Positions 14,622 to 23,476 of a stretch of DNA of 43,977 nt are shown one piece after another. How positions within the stretch are numbered: position 1 is the first letter of the stretch; each line of letters opens with the position of its first letter. Below the pieces are notes generated by a model. It made no database searches, was not told where the DNA came from, and worked only from the letters and a program-made list of their open reading frames with translations. Source of the stretch: Candidatus Bathyarchaeota archaeon (GTDB lineage: Archaea > Thermoproteota > Bathyarchaeia > 40CM-2-53-6); assembly GCA_005882895.1 (NCBI GenBank), contig VBBD01000066.1:1-43977 (forward strand), in the 5' to 3' direction. A program made the position numbers and the translations under genes.

Positions 14622-15409
14622 TCACACGCTAATGTCTTTCGACTCTAAAGAGATTCCGCGTCGTTCAGCCATCAGTATCGTCTCGCGCCATAGTTCTTCG
14701 GCGGCATCGAGAAGTTCTGAATCTGTCGATTTCTCAAATCCCGCAACGACGTCGACGAGTTTGCGGAACCCTCTAGGTTGGTCTCGGCACTCGAATAGTT
14801 GTTTCCAAAACCAACTTGTCGTGAGGACATATCTTCGGTTGTAGAGAAACACGACTCTTGCAGTGTCCCAAGCCATGTAGAACGCTCGGGTCCTAAGATC
14901 TCGCTGATCACGTTTGAGGTGCGCGTTGCGGACGGCAGCGAGGGACTCGGTCACGGTTTCGGCGGCCCATCGCAATTCCTCAGTGAAATCTGCCCTGTCG
15001 TTCTCGGCGACGGCCTTCTCCAGTTTTTTCAGCCATTTGTCACGTTCGAATAATACAATCCGGTTCCGGTATTGGTCTGCCCCGAGTGGCCAGTCCCAGC
15101 CTACTCGTTTGGCTTCTTTGAGAAAGTTTGATTCTTGGAAATAGTCTATCTCTACCAGTAGACCATCGTAGACATAGCGCTTGTTTTTGACCTCTAGACC
15201 ATCCGTGGCCACGCAGAATATTTCGAGATCTGAGTAGGGACGGTCCAAATTCTTGGCAGTGGACGCATAGATGCAGATGGCCAAGACTGCGTCCTTGCGG
15301 GTATCAAGGATTTGGGAGGCGATCTTTCGTCCCAGTTCAACCCGTTCTTCATGTGAGACCTTTCTGAGCGGAAACTTCCGTGTCGAGGATCTACCTCTAT
15401 TTTTCGCAT
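14622..15409 (-). CDS. Kanamycin nucleotidyltransferase-like protein, broken or unusual start
   Basis: The frame shows KNTase/ANT(4')-type sequence: AICIYASTAKNLDRPYSDLEIFCV aligns with the GS...DxE nucleotidyltransferase core (Asp and Glu kept, the usual Gly-Ser is Ala-Ser), LVEIDYFQES supplies the third acidic region, and DWPLGADQYRNR follows as in ANT(4'). The family transfers AMP to aminoglycosides, but relatives in archaea have unknown substrates. The conserved N-terminal helix EERVELGRKIASQILDTRKDAV lies upstream of the first in-frame start (TTG 15284). An ATG at 15409, overlapping the previous gene's stop, is in the adjacent frame, and one added base near 15360 would join them. No ATG, GTG or TTG exists in the correct frame. 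Confidence 0.68.
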
Positions 15410-16173
15410 TGCATTATGTGCTCGTAGGGGAGTTCAATTCCTTCTCGTTTCAGCACCGTATCATTACGCCTGAGAAATTTTTCAGTTGCGCCCCAAGTTT
15501 GAAGCTCCTTAAGTGCGTTCTCGTACCCGAAATGGATTGTTCTTTCGAAGTAGGTGACTTGAAAATCGTGAAAGCCATTTTTCCTCATTATCGAAAAGAG
15601 CTGGTCTGGAGTCCAGGACGGCCAGTGTTTGACGAGAAATGCTTGAGGCTCTGCTGCCGGGGAAGATGACCACTCGCCGTGGATCATAAAGCCTCCAGGT
15701 CGGAGGATCCGATAGAACTCTGTCAGAGCCTTTTCCAGCTGAGAATCATATGGTAGGTCGCATAGTAGTTCGTTCGAGACTATGATGTCAACGGATTCAG
15801 CTTCGATTCCTCTGATCCTTCTCGCTTCGGACCTGAACGAGCGAACTCGTTTCTCCAATCCGGCTGTTCGGAGCTCCTGACTTAGCTCCTTCAACCAGCC
15901 AGCGTACGGTCCTTTTGACGAATCTATGGCGATCATTTTGACCTCTCTCGGAAGCCTTCTTAGCAATGGTATTGTGAGCTGCCCCTTCCCACATCCCGCC
16001 TCAAGGATCACCCGGAGCCTTCGCCGACCTATCCGTTCAATAAAGTGCGCCGCCAACAGATCGTAGTATCTGGTCCATGCCTTAGAGAGGTCTGATGGGT
16101 TTCCGGCTATGATCTTCTTCCCCGAAACCTCCAGGCCTCCCGTTTTCAGTGATCTCCTCAAGCTATGGGACAC
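15397..16173 (-). CDS. SAM-dependent methyltransferase
   Basis: 258 residues with a class I core: VILEAGCGKGQLTIPLLRR (motif I, about 55-73), MIAIDSSKGPYAGW (motif II), VDIIVSNELLCDLPYDSQ and EFYRILRPGGFMIHGEW. The extended C-terminal part (about 185-258) is probably substrate-specific. The acceptor is unknown. Its 3' end overlaps the likely start of the nucleotidyltransferase-like gene by about 13 bases, so the two are probably one operon. It is divergent from the thermosome gene. Confidence 0.82.
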   Translation of the reverse strand: MSHSLRRSLKTGGLEVSGKKIIAGNPSDLSKAWTRYYDLLAAHFIERIGRRRLRVILEAGCGKGQLTIPLLRRLPREVKMIAIDSSKGPYAGWLKELSQELRTAGLEKRVRSFRSEARRIRGIEAESVDIIVSNELLCDLPYDSQLEKALTEFYRILRPGGFMIHGEWSSSPAAEPQAFLVKHWPSWTPDQLFSIMRKNGFHDFQVTYFERTIHFGYENALKELQTWGATEKFLRRNDTVLKREGIELPYEHIMQCEK

Positions 16174-16206
16174 GTTCGTTGTTATTCTAAAGAGTCCGCC
16201 TGCATA

Positions 16207-16216
16207 TGTTTATCTT
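16207..16216 (+). promoter_or_regulatory. TATA box of the thermosome gene
   Basis: TGTTTATCTT lies about 40-48 bases upstream of ATG 16255, predicting a leader of some 20 bases. Confidence 0.55.
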
Positions 16217-16254
16217 GGGAAGCACAATCAGCCCTACTAAGAATCTGATTAGAA

Positions 16255-17919
16255 ATGTCTGAAACACCCGTTTTGATACTGAGAGAAGGCACCTCCCGAT
16301 CTAGAGGAAGGGACGCCCAGAGAAGCAACATTATGGCCGCCAAGATAGTTGCGGAGATTGTCCGGTCGACCATAGGTCCTCGAGGGATGGACAAGATGCT
16401 GGTCGCGGGGATGGGGGACATCGTGATCACAAACGATGGGGCTACGATCATGAAGGAAATGGACGTCCAGAACCCTGCTGCCAAAATGATTGTCGAGATA
16501 TCGAAGACCCAGGACAGTGAGGTGGGCGATGGAACGACAACCGCAGTAGTTCTCGCGGGCGAATTGCTCGCGGGCGCCGAGACTCTTCTTGACAAGGATG
16601 TTCATCCCAACGCGATCATCGACGGTTACAGGAATGCTGCAGGAAAGGCGCAAGAGATTCTGGAGAAGATTGCCATTACTATCAAGCCAGACGACGAAGT
16701 ACGTCTAAAGCAGGTCGCGATGACCTCGCTAAACACCAAGGGTATCTTCGGTTCTCAGAATCGTTTCGCCGAGCTTGCTGTCGAGGCGGTCATGCAGGTA
16801 TCAGAGAAGAATAATGGTAAGGTAAAGGCTGACATCGATCTGGTCAAGGTGATGAAGAAGCACGGAAAGAGCCTGGAGGAAAGTGAACTGGTCAACGGGA
16901 TAATTATCGACAAGGAAGTATCTCACTCCCAGATGCCTAAGAGCGTGACTGGCGCCAAGATAGCACTGTTGAATGCGAAGCTGGAGATTGAGAAGACGGA
17001 GACTGATGCAAAGATCAATATCAACAAGCCGGAAGAAATGTACCAGTTCATACAGGAGGAAGAAAAGCTCCTCCGAGAAATGGCGGATCAAGTTGCCAAA
17101 ACTGGTGCGAACGTTCTCTTCTCCGAGAAGAGCATTGACGATGAGGTTCTATCTCTTCTCTCCAAAAAAGGAATTCTCACCCTCAAGAATGTTAGCAGCA
17201 GCGATATGGAGAAGCTGGCCAAGGCTACTGGCGGTAGCGTAGTAGGTACGACTAGGGATCTCTCGAAAGAGGCCCTCGGTTATGCTAAGCTGGTTGAAGA
17301 AGTGAAAATTGGCGATGACAAGCTAGTCTATGTCCGTGAGGCGAAGAACCCTAAGGCGGTAACGATTATGATACGAGGGGGCTCAGAGCACGTTGTTGAC
17401 GAGGCTGAAAGGTCTCTGCATGATGCGCTAAGCGTTGTTAGAAACGCGGTGGAGGACGGGAAGATAGTTGCTGGTGGAGGTGCTCCAGAAATAGAGCTTT
17501 CCAAGCGTCTGCGAGAATATGCGATCAAGGTCGGAGGCAGAGAACAACTCGCCGTGACAGCGTTCGCAGAAGCTCTAGAATCTATACCTGTAGCGATTGC
17601 TCAGAACGCGGGAGTCAACCCGATAGACATACTCGTTGACCTCAAGTCCAAACATAACTCCGTTCAGAACATTTGGTTCGGAGTCAACACCAAGACTGGA
17701 AAGGCAAGCGATATGCTGAAGATGGATGTGGTTGAGCCATTGCGGGTGAAGACACAGGTGATCAAATCCGCGGTTGAAGCTGTGACGATGATCCTTAGGG
17801 TCGACGATGTTTTCGCGTCGAAGGGTGGAAGCGCGTCGGGCCCTGGCCCAGGTGGTCCTGGAGGAATGCCTCCGGGAATGGGCGGTGGTATGCCTCCTGG
17901 TATGATGGGCGGAATGTAG
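16255..17919 (+). CDS. thsA: Thermosome subunit (group II chaperonin)
   Basis: An ATP-driven folding chamber subunit, the archaeal relative of CCT. The 554 residues include [13 protein letters not shown] and [15 protein letters not shown] in the equatorial domain, the ATP-binding [12 protein letters not shown] (about 90-101), an apical domain around 210-370, and [15 protein letters not shown]. The Gly-Met-rich C-terminal tail ([21 protein letters not shown]) is typical of thermosomes and points into the cavity. It has its own promoter and a T8 terminator. Other subunits may exist outside the window. Confidence 0.98.
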   Translation: MSETPVLILREGTSRSRGRDAQRSNIMAAKIVAEIVRSTIGPRGMDKMLVAGMGDIVITNDGATIMKEMDVQNPAAKMIVEISKTQDSEVGDGTTTAVVLAGELLAGAETLLDKDVHPNAIIDGYRNAAGKAQEILEKIAITIKPDDEVRLKQVAMTSLNTKGIFGSQNRFAELAVEAVMQVSEKNNGKVKADIDLVKVMKKHGKSLEESELVNGIIIDKEVSHSQMPKSVTGAKIALLNAKLEIEKTETDAKININKPEEMYQFIQEEEKLLREMADQVAKTGANVLFSEKSIDDEVLSLLSKKGILTLKNVSSSDMEKLAKATGGSVVGTTRDLSKEALGYAKLVEEVKIGDDKLVYVREAKNPKAVTIMIRGGSEHVVDEAERSLHDALSVVRNAVEDGKIVAGGGAPEIELSKRLREYAIKVGGREQLAVTAFAEALESIPVAIAQNAGVNPIDILVDLKSKHNSVQNIWFGVNTKTGKASDMLKMDVVEPLRVKTQVIKSAVEAVTMILRVDDVFASKGGSASGPGPGGPGGMPPGMGGGMPPGMMGGM

Positions 17920-17978
17920 TAGGCGTCACATCAAGATTACCGACTGACTACTCTCTTCCTCTCCAAATGGGATGGTGG

Positions 17979-18017
17979 AGGGTTTTTTTTCCTAGCGGTT
18001 CTTTCCTTTTTTCGGGC
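17979..18017 (+). terminator. T-rich terminator after the thermosome gene
   Basis: A T8 run (about 17983-17990) followed by CCTTTTTTC within 30 bases, starting about 60 bases after the stop codon. Successive T tracts are typical of archaeal termination. The rest of 17920-18182 is C/T-rich and holds no gene; a TATA-like CTACTTATTT near 18150 may serve ada. Confidence 0.55.
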
Positions 18018-18182
18018 CTTCTCTGCCTGCCATTTTCTTCCTTTTCTTCTGCCAATCGGGGCGAGTCATTGTTCTTCTGTAGCAGAATGCTTGTTCTCTT
18101 GGATATATCTGCCCGATCTTTCGGAGATTGAGGGCAAGATTCGGAGTCAAACTACTTATTTCCTTAAGAGCAGTAGTTCCTC

Positions 18183-19307
18183 ATGCTGACTACTGAGCAG
18201 AATCTCTTCCAATTGCATGGAGCACGAGAGCACCAAGATAGCGCTCTGAGTGACGATGAGAAATGGAAAGCTGTTCTATCTAGAAACGACAGCTTCGACG
18301 GAGCGTTCGTCTTCGCGGTTCGCTCGACGAGCATCTATTGTAGACCTTCGTGTCCAGCCAGACGTCCAATTAAGGAATATGTGACATTCTATTCTGGTTC
18401 GATTGAAGCCGAACAATCTGGTTTCCGGCCGTGTCATCGTTGTCACCCTCGCGAAGTAGGACCGTCTCCTAAAGACAAATTGGTAAGCCATGTTTGCAAA
18501 TACATCGAAGCCAATCTTTCGCACAAACTTACTCTTGGAATCCTTAGTCGTGAAGTTGGCCTTAGCCATTGTCATTTCCAACGGACTTTCAAGAGGGTTC
18601 TCGGGGTTTCGCCTCGCCAGTACGTGGAAGCTCGCCGCCTTGCTCGGATGAAGCAGTTTCTGAGAGATGGGGAGACAGTGAACAATTCTCTTTACAACGC
18701 TGGCTTTTCTTCCCGAAGTCGCGTATACGAAAACGTTAGTGGTGGATTCGGAGTAAATCCTGGAGAATTTCGCCGAGGAGGTGAGGGCTTGCAGATTCTG
18801 TACAGCATCATCGACTCTCCCCTAGGTCGGCTGCTAGTTGCAGCGACAGAGAGAGGTGTGTGCGGTGTCTGCATTGGAGATTCGGACGCGTTTGTTGAGA
18901 GGTCTCTAGCGGAGGACTATCCTTCCGCAGTCTTAATTCGAAACGATCAAGGGATGGAAGAGTGGACTGGAGCGTTCGCGAAGTACTTTGAAGGCGAGCG
19001 TCTAGCCCTCAATCTTCCTCTGGACGTGAAGGCGACAGCGTTCCAATCGCGAGTCTGGAAGGTAATCCAGTCCATTCCATTCGGAAAGACTACCACATAC
19101 GGTAAGATCGCCAAAGAGCTAGGCGAGCCCAAAGGGTCACGAGCTGTAGCAAGAGCTTGCGCAACCAATCCAGTTGCACTTGTAATTCCGTGTCATCGGG
19201 TAATCGGCAAAGACGGTAATCTGCGCGGGTATCGCTGGGGCAAAAGGAGAAAACAGACTCTGCTCAAGCTTGAACAGACTGCTAATCCCGCCACGATCCA
19301 AGAATAA
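18183..19307 (+). CDS. ada: Ada: methylphosphotriester sensor, AraC HTH and O6-methylguanine methyltransferase
   Basis: A three-domain alkylation-repair protein in the E. coli Ada order. Residues about 25-95 form the zinc/methyl-acceptor domain (FVFAVRSTSIYCRPSCPAR...FRPCHRCHP, four cysteines). Residues 105-200 are the AraC helix-turn-helix (LSHCHFQRTFKRVLGVSPRQYV). Residues 205-365 are the suicide methyltransferase with VIPCHRVIG (active Cys about 336) and GYRWG. Methylation of the N-terminal Cys would turn it into an activator. The full fusion is mainly bacterial, so lateral acquisition is likely. The helix-turn-helix second half is degenerate (SLYNAGFSSRSRVYE), but the promoter-binding part is intact. 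Confidence 0.95.
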   Translation: MLTTEQNLFQLHGAREHQDSALSDDEKWKAVLSRNDSFDGAFVFAVRSTSIYCRPSCPARRPIKEYVTFYSGSIEAEQSGFRPCHRCHPREVGPSPKDKLVSHVCKYIEANLSHKLTLGILSREVGLSHCHFQRTFKRVLGVSPRQYVEARRLARMKQFLRDGETVNNSLYNAGFSSRSRVYENVSGGFGVNPGEFRRGGEGLQILYSIIDSPLGRLLVAATERGVCGVCIGDSDAFVERSLAEDYPSAVLIRNDQGMEEWTGAFAKYFEGERLALNLPLDVKATAFQSRVWKVIQSIPFGKTTTYGKIAKELGEPKGSRAVARACATNPVALVIPCHRVIGKDGNLRGYRWGKRRKQTLLKLEQTANPATIQE

Positions 19308-19344
19308 CTTGTTGAGTCCAGCGCATTGCGCTTAGACTTCGACA

Positions 19345-20283
19345 ATGGGAATCAAAACGCACGCACGATTTGAGGGCTCAGGACCTTATCAGTCACATAT
19401 GTTTGTACACAGCGGGTGGAACTTGCCAGAGATCAACGTCGATATGACGGGTAAGACATGTCTCATTACTGGCGGGAATTCTGGGATAGGTAAAGCTACC
19501 GCTCTCGGACTTGCAGGAATGGGAGCGAATGTTGTGGTCGTCTCTCGGAACAGGGAGAAAGGCGACGCAGCTCTAACCGAGATTATCGCCAAGAGTGGAA
19601 ACCGGAACGTTGAGCTGATGCTAGCTGACATGTCATCTCAGGACTCTATCCGCAGATTTGCCGGTGACTTCAAGGCGGGCCACGAAAAGCTTCACCTGCT
19701 CGTCAACAACGCCGGAGTCTATCTAACAAGGCGCACCACCACAGTGGACGGTCTTGAATCGACCTTCGCCACTAACCATCTCGGATCCTTTCTATTAACG
19801 AACCTGCTGCTTGACCTCCTCAAAGCAAGCGCTCCTTCTAGAATAGTCAACGTCACCTCGAACGCCCACAATGGCGCGAAGGTCAAGTTCGAGGATCTTC
19901 AAGGTGAGAAAAAATTCTCAGGGTGGCAGGCATATGGTCAATCAAAACTAGCAATGATACTTTTCACCCACGAGCTAGCGAAGAAGCTCGACGGCACCGG
20001 GGTTACCGTGAATAGTGCGCATCCTGGGGTTGTCAGAACCAATTTTGCCAACAACAATGGCCTCGTTACATTCGGTTTCAGACTCATGCGCCCATTTTTC
20101 ATAAGTCCTGCAACCGCAGCTAAGAGAATTCTCTACGTAGCCACCTCTCGTGACTTGGAAGGCGTGACCGGGGAGTACTTCAGCAAGATGCGCGCGGTGA
20201 AGTCTTCTCAAGAATCATATGATGATGACTCAGCCAAACGGTTGTGGCAAATGAGCGAGCAACTAACGAAACTGCCTAGCTGA
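19345..20283 (+). CDS. Short-chain dehydrogenase/reductase (retinol dehydrogenase-like)
   Basis: 312 residues of the SDR superfamily. Cofactor motif TCLITGGNSGIGKAT (TGxxxGIG, about 36-50), VVVSRNREKG suggesting NADP(H), NNAGVYLTRRTTTVDGLE, and the catalytic Ser in VNVTSNAH with YGQSK (Tyr and Lys of YxxxK). The layout NAG...DGLE...NHLG resembles the retinol dehydrogenase/WW-oxidoreductase subgroup. The substrate is unknown. ATG 19345 is listed; ATG 19399 or 19444 would also give a complete enzyme because the first 33 residues are not conserved in the family. Confidence 0.9.
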   Translation: MGIKTHARFEGSGPYQSHMFVHSGWNLPEINVDMTGKTCLITGGNSGIGKATALGLAGMGANVVVVSRNREKGDAALTEIIAKSGNRNVELMLADMSSQDSIRRFAGDFKAGHEKLHLLVNNAGVYLTRRTTTVDGLESTFATNHLGSFLLTNLLLDLLKASAPSRIVNVTSNAHNGAKVKFEDLQGEKKFSGWQAYGQSKLAMILFTHELAKKLDGTGVTVNSAHPGVVRTNFANNNGLVTFGFRLMRPFFISPATAAKRILYVATSRDLEGVTGEYFSKMRAVKSSQESYDDDSAKRLWQMSEQLTKLPS

Positions 20284-20389
20284 TTCTGTACTCATGAACG
20301 CTTGTGCGAAGGCGCTCCTGAAGGAAGCGGTGATTGGTAAGAGCTTGATTGATTCCGGCGGTTTTCTGGTTCTATTTTCAACTGGTCTT

Positions 20390-20599
20390 CTAGTATGGCA
20401 AGGCCCTGGAAGCGATCTCGCCTTTGCTATCGGTGATTATTGTTGCAAGTCGTTCGGCTCTGACCCGGAGTTCTCTTCCAGACCACGTTGCCCGCAGAGT
20501 CGTCTTTCTAAGCTGTCTCTCATCGTCTTGTCTTAGGAATTCGAGACCAATGAACTCCACCTCGGTTAGTTCGAATGGTCCGACTGAGGGCATTCGCAT
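20390..20599 (-). CDS. Hypothetical small protein
   Basis: A 69-residue minus-strand frame with natural composition and codon use: MPSVGPFELTEVEFIGLEFL, then RQDDERQLRKTTLRATW and ERLATIITDSKGEIASRAL. The alternating charged/hydrophobic pattern suggests a beta-rich fold. GAGGGGAA precedes the ATG. It lies downstream of the three-helix membrane gene on the same strand. A frame on the other strand (20294-20536) overlaps it and looks less like protein. No family is recognised. The rest of 20284-20718 holds nothing I can identify. Confidence 0.42.
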   Translation of the reverse strand: MRMPSVGPFELTEVEFIGLEFLRQDDERQLRKTTLRATWSGRELRVRAERLATIITDSKGEIASRALPY

Positions 20600-20718
20600 T
20601 TCCCCTCGGCTGCGAGTGGCATGTCAAGGTGGGGGATGTATTAGGCGTCATGGTACAGTTGTCTATGTCGGGTCTCGTGCAGACACTCTAAGGTTTCGCA
20701 TTATTCAATTGAATCAGG

Positions 20719-21009
20719 TCAGGTGGTTCCTTTGCCAGGGTCTTGTCTTGGTCTTACGACGATTGCAACGAAGAATAGAGCTAGTGCCGCGAAGTCGATT
20801 CCGACCCTTACGAAATCCTCGGTCGGTGAAGGTAGAATATAGTCTAGGAATGTCTTTATGAAAAAGAGGAAGAATGCTGCGGCCACCATGATCAGGGCAG
20901 GTTGTTTTCTTCTTGACCAAGCGTACAAGGATAACGAGAAGAGGATGAGTGCGAAGATTCCCCTACCTATTTCCAGTAGCTCGGTCGGATCGGTTGGAGA
21001 GCTTGACAT
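20719..21009 (-). CDS. Three-helix membrane protein
   Basis: 96 residues with three predicted membrane helices: IGRGIFALILFSLSLYAW, ALIMVAAAFFLFFIKTFLDY and VGIDFAALALFFVAIVV, with Arg/Lys-rich loops and tail. It follows the winged-helix regulator gene by 45 bases on the same strand. Pairs of a winged-helix regulator and a small membrane protein recur in archaeal genomes, and a sensor or modulator role is possible. Function is unknown. Confidence 0.7.
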   Translation of the reverse strand: MSSSPTDPTELLEIGRGIFALILFSLSLYAWSRRKQPALIMVAAAFFLFFIKTFLDYILPSPTEDFVRVGIDFAALALFFVAIVVRPRQDPGKGTT

Positions 21010-21054
21010 TATCTCACTTCTCTAGCCTTTCCATCCCAATTCGTCTTAGCTGGG

Positions 21055-21597
21055 TTATGCTAGTATGTCGGCTAACCTTTCCGCCCATCTCTCCCATATT
21101 TTCGGATGATAGTTCCTAAGGAGTGCTAGGATCCTTGCTCGGTCCCCTCTAACGGTATAGAACACGAACCCGCCTTCTCTTCTAGGTTGTACGAAGCCCG
21201 CTTGGGATAGCCTCTTCATGTGCCAGTTGGTTGAACTCGCTGAGATTCGGGCGAATTCGGAGAGTTCTTTTTGGGTTGCCAGTGGGTTCTTGATGAGGTA
21301 GAGCACAATATCTCTCTCGGTCTCTTGAGATAGAATGCTTAGAATTTCGCGGTCTTCTACTCTCAGGCCTTTGTCGGCGTAGAAGCGTTTGTAGAGGCCT
21401 TGCCGAACCGAGACTACACTGCGTTCTCGTTCCAGCTTGTACAGGTGATACTGGATGACACCCATGGCTAGGTTGAGTTCTCTCTTGATCTTTCTCAGAT
21501 GGGTGCCGGGATTCGCTTTGATGAACTCTAGAATGCGGACTCTATTAGAGTCCTGGATTTGCACTACCTCGGCCGATTGCGCCGTTGCACGCTCCAC
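21055..21597 (-). CDS. Winged-helix transcription regulator, two HTH domains
   Basis: About 180 residues with two tandem winged helices. The first (NRVRILEFIKANPGTHLRKI, then LNLAMGVIQYHLYKLE) and the second (LSQETERDIVLYLIKNPLAT, then QKELSEFARISASSTNWHMK and RLSQAGFVQPRREGGFVFYT) both match ArsR/MarR-like archaeal regulators. The frame is open back to 21822, but that part overlaps the VOC gene and is low-complexity; GTG 21597 is chosen, with a GTG a few codons inside as alternative. It probably forms an operon with the membrane gene downstream. Confidence 0.85.
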   Translation of the reverse strand: MERATAQSAEVVQIQDSNRVRILEFIKANPGTHLRKIKRELNLAMGVIQYHLYKLERERSVVSVRQGLYKRFYADKGLRVEDREILSILSQETERDIVLYLIKNPLATQKELSEFARISASSTNWHMKRLSQAGFVQPRREGGFVFYTVRGDRARILALLRNYHPKIWERWAERLADILA

Positions 21598-21757
21598 GGA
21601 TACCGTTTGTTGAGGGAGTGAAAAATGTTTGGGGCGTGTCTGGATCCGGGTTTTGTCGATGCTCGGGTAGGGTTTTCTGAAGAATCGGGGTAATCGGGAC
21701 TGTCTTCTGTGGGGATCTAAAGAAAAGAGGGAGTTGGATTGGAATAGGGCTTGTTGG

Positions 21758-22159
21758 CTACATTCTGCCTGTGGACTGGAACAAGGCGAAGATGTTTCCG
21801 TCGGGGTCCTTGAGAACTGCAAAGTATCCCACGGTTGGGATTTCTTGTTTTGCAGTGACCACTTGGGCGCCTAGGCTTGTGGCTTTGGCGGCGGATTCGT
21901 CGATGGAGTTGACGGAGAAATAGTTGACGAATTGTTCGTTTGGGGCGTTGCGTTTGAAGAGTCCGCCCATGGTCTCGTTTGCAGGCGCGTCTTTGTGAGC
22001 TATGAGCCAGTATTCCTGTTCTCCCCATTTGGAGAACTTCCAGTCGAAGAGCTGCTCGTAGAACTTGCTTACAGTTGCGGGGTCGCTGGCGGGTATTTCG
22101 AAGTGAACTAGACTGTGTAGTTTTGGTTGAGGTCGGGTTGTGACTGTTGATGCTTCCAT
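21758..22159 (-). CDS. VOC-family (glyoxalase/bleomycin-resistance-like) protein
   Basis: 133 residues with two beta-alpha-beta-beta-beta modules: LHSLVHFEIPASDPATVSKFYEQLFDWKF, and YFSVNSIDESAAKATSLGAQVV, ending GYFAVLKDPDGNIFALFQ. The His in HFEI and the Glu/Asp-rich end strands are typical of vicinal oxygen chelate folds. Metal and substrate are unknown. A minus-strand TTTAAG at about 22194-22199 lies 35-40 bases upstream of ATG 22159. The interval 22200-22503 holds no gene I can support. Confidence 0.85.
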   Translation of the reverse strand: MEASTVTTRPQPKLHSLVHFEIPASDPATVSKFYEQLFDWKFSKWGEQEYWLIAHKDAPANETMGGLFKRNAPNEQFVNYFSVNSIDESAAKATSLGAQVVTAKQEIPTVGYFAVLKDPDGNIFALFQSTGRM

Positions 22160-22503
22160 GAGATTTCAGCGGTGGATGGAGTTCTGGGGGTCTCTTAAAC
22201 GTGGCCTCTGCTCGCACTACGATGCGGCTTGGAAGGAGGAGTCCTAGGGCGTGCAGCTCGAAATCGTGTTGTGGAACGCCTCCGATCGCAAGGCCAAATG
22301 ATCGCACATTCGGCTCTCGACAGTTGCCGCGTGGGTCCGACTAGAGACGGGCTCGGGACCATGGTCCTGAGGGCTTGCGGATCGGATTCGACTCTTGTCT
22401 TCCAGTGTAACCCTATTGAGTAATTTCTGGTTATGCTAGGGATAAGGGCTGAGTGAGGTGCGCTTCTAATGGGAACGAGGGCCGGCTCGATCGGGAAGAA
22501 GCG

Positions 22504-23067
22504 ATGGCAAAGGGTGCGGCGGCTGTTATTCTAGTGATACTGATCATCGGTGCAATTTCGGGCTATTTCTTCTATACAAGGTATGTTCAGGGGACGGTCG
22601 TTTTGAGTATCTCCGATCCGGCTCAGGCGCAGCCCGGGAGTGGTCGGCAGTATGACACGAGCATTCTTCACATCTATCTCACCTTCGCTAGGATGGAGCT
22701 CCATCAAGGAGGCCTTGGAAACCCTAGCAATAGTAGCTGGTACACGATAGTTGGATCTCAGAAAACGGTGGACATGATTTCGGTTTTGACCGTTCCGGAG
22801 ACTCTAGGTAGCGCGAGACTCGCTACAGGAACCTACGACCAGCTCCGGTTTCCAGTGTCCGCTGCAGTGGTTACTTTTTCCAATATTGGAAACGTGACAT
22901 ACACGATGCCGAGCGGTTCCCTCAAAGTCTCTGTTTCCGGGGGAGGGTTCCAGAGTTCTCCAGGCGCCACCGTGAATCTTCGACTAACACTGTCTTTCGA
23001 CGATAATGAGATCCTTGCCATGAATGGACACTTGACACCTCATGCAACCGCCCAGATAGTAACCTAA
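22504..23067 (+). CDS. DUF4382-like membrane-anchored protein
   Basis: 187 residues with an N-terminal signal anchor (AAAVILVILIIGAISGYFFY) and an extracellular beta domain. TVVLSISDPAQ, then ILHIYLTFARMELHQG, WYTIVGSQKTVDMI, ARLATGTYDQLRFPVSAAVV and GGFQSSPGATVNLRLTLSFD follow the order of DUF4382 domains, beta-sandwich proteins on the surface of archaea and bacteria. ATG 22504 is used because the 17 residues before it are charged and would displace the anchor. Ligand or role unknown. Confidence 0.75.
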   Translation: MAKGAAAVILVILIIGAISGYFFYTRYVQGTVVLSISDPAQAQPGSGRQYDTSILHIYLTFARMELHQGGLGNPSNSSWYTIVGSQKTVDMISVLTVPETLGSARLATGTYDQLRFPVSAAVVTFSNIGNVTYTMPSGSLKVSVSGGGFQSSPGATVNLRLTLSFDDNEILAMNGHLTPHATAQIVT

Positions 23068-23095
23068 TCTTTCCCCTCTTAGAAAGACGATGAGG

Positions 23096-23449
23096 CTATT
23101 TCTTCGTCTTCTTCGGTGGCAGCTTGCTGGTCCAGTCCAGGGACCGGGTGACCCATATTCGGATCGTCTCGTGTTGGTTTCGCCAAGCGTTCGGAAGTAC
23201 GACGTATTCCTTCATGGGCTTGCCCTTCATCGGCTCCAGCAATGAGGCGCCTTTCTTCTCTAGGAGTTCCTTCCGACTCTCATCAGACAATCGCACGAAT
23301 AGGTCGTCTCCAAATAGCCCCGCGAACATGTTTCCGTTAACGAAGGCGGATATGTTTCCGAACATCGGCCGAATCGTGATACGAGCATCGTTAGGTAAAA
23401 TGGATCTGAAAAACTCTTTGGAATCTTCATTGGAACGCGGAATTTTCAT
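23096..23449 (-). CDS. TfoX N-terminal domain protein
   Basis: 117 residues matching the TfoX/Sxy N-terminal domain: ARITIRPMFGNISAFVNGNMFAGLFGDDLFVRLSD (the PMFGx...VNGxxFAxxxxdxLyLR signature), then GKPMKEYVVLPNAW. Only the N-terminal domain is present, as in many small stand-alone proteins; TfoX regulates competence in gamma-proteobacteria, but archaeal members have no known role. It starts 27 bases after the peroxiredoxin stop, so the two are probably co-transcribed. Confidence 0.88.
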   Translation of the reverse strand: MKIPRSNEDSKEFFRSILPNDARITIRPMFGNISAFVNGNMFAGLFGDDLFVRLSDESRKELLEKKGASLLEPMKGKPMKEYVVLPNAWRNQHETIRIWVTRSLDWTSKLPPKKTKK

Positions 23450-23476
23450 TCGAGTGCCTCGAAAGTTAGCGATAAC

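Noticed and set aside
20294-20536. An 80-codon plus-strand frame after the SDR gene
   Set aside because: Composition and codon use are worse than the overlapping minus-strand frame, and no motif is visible.
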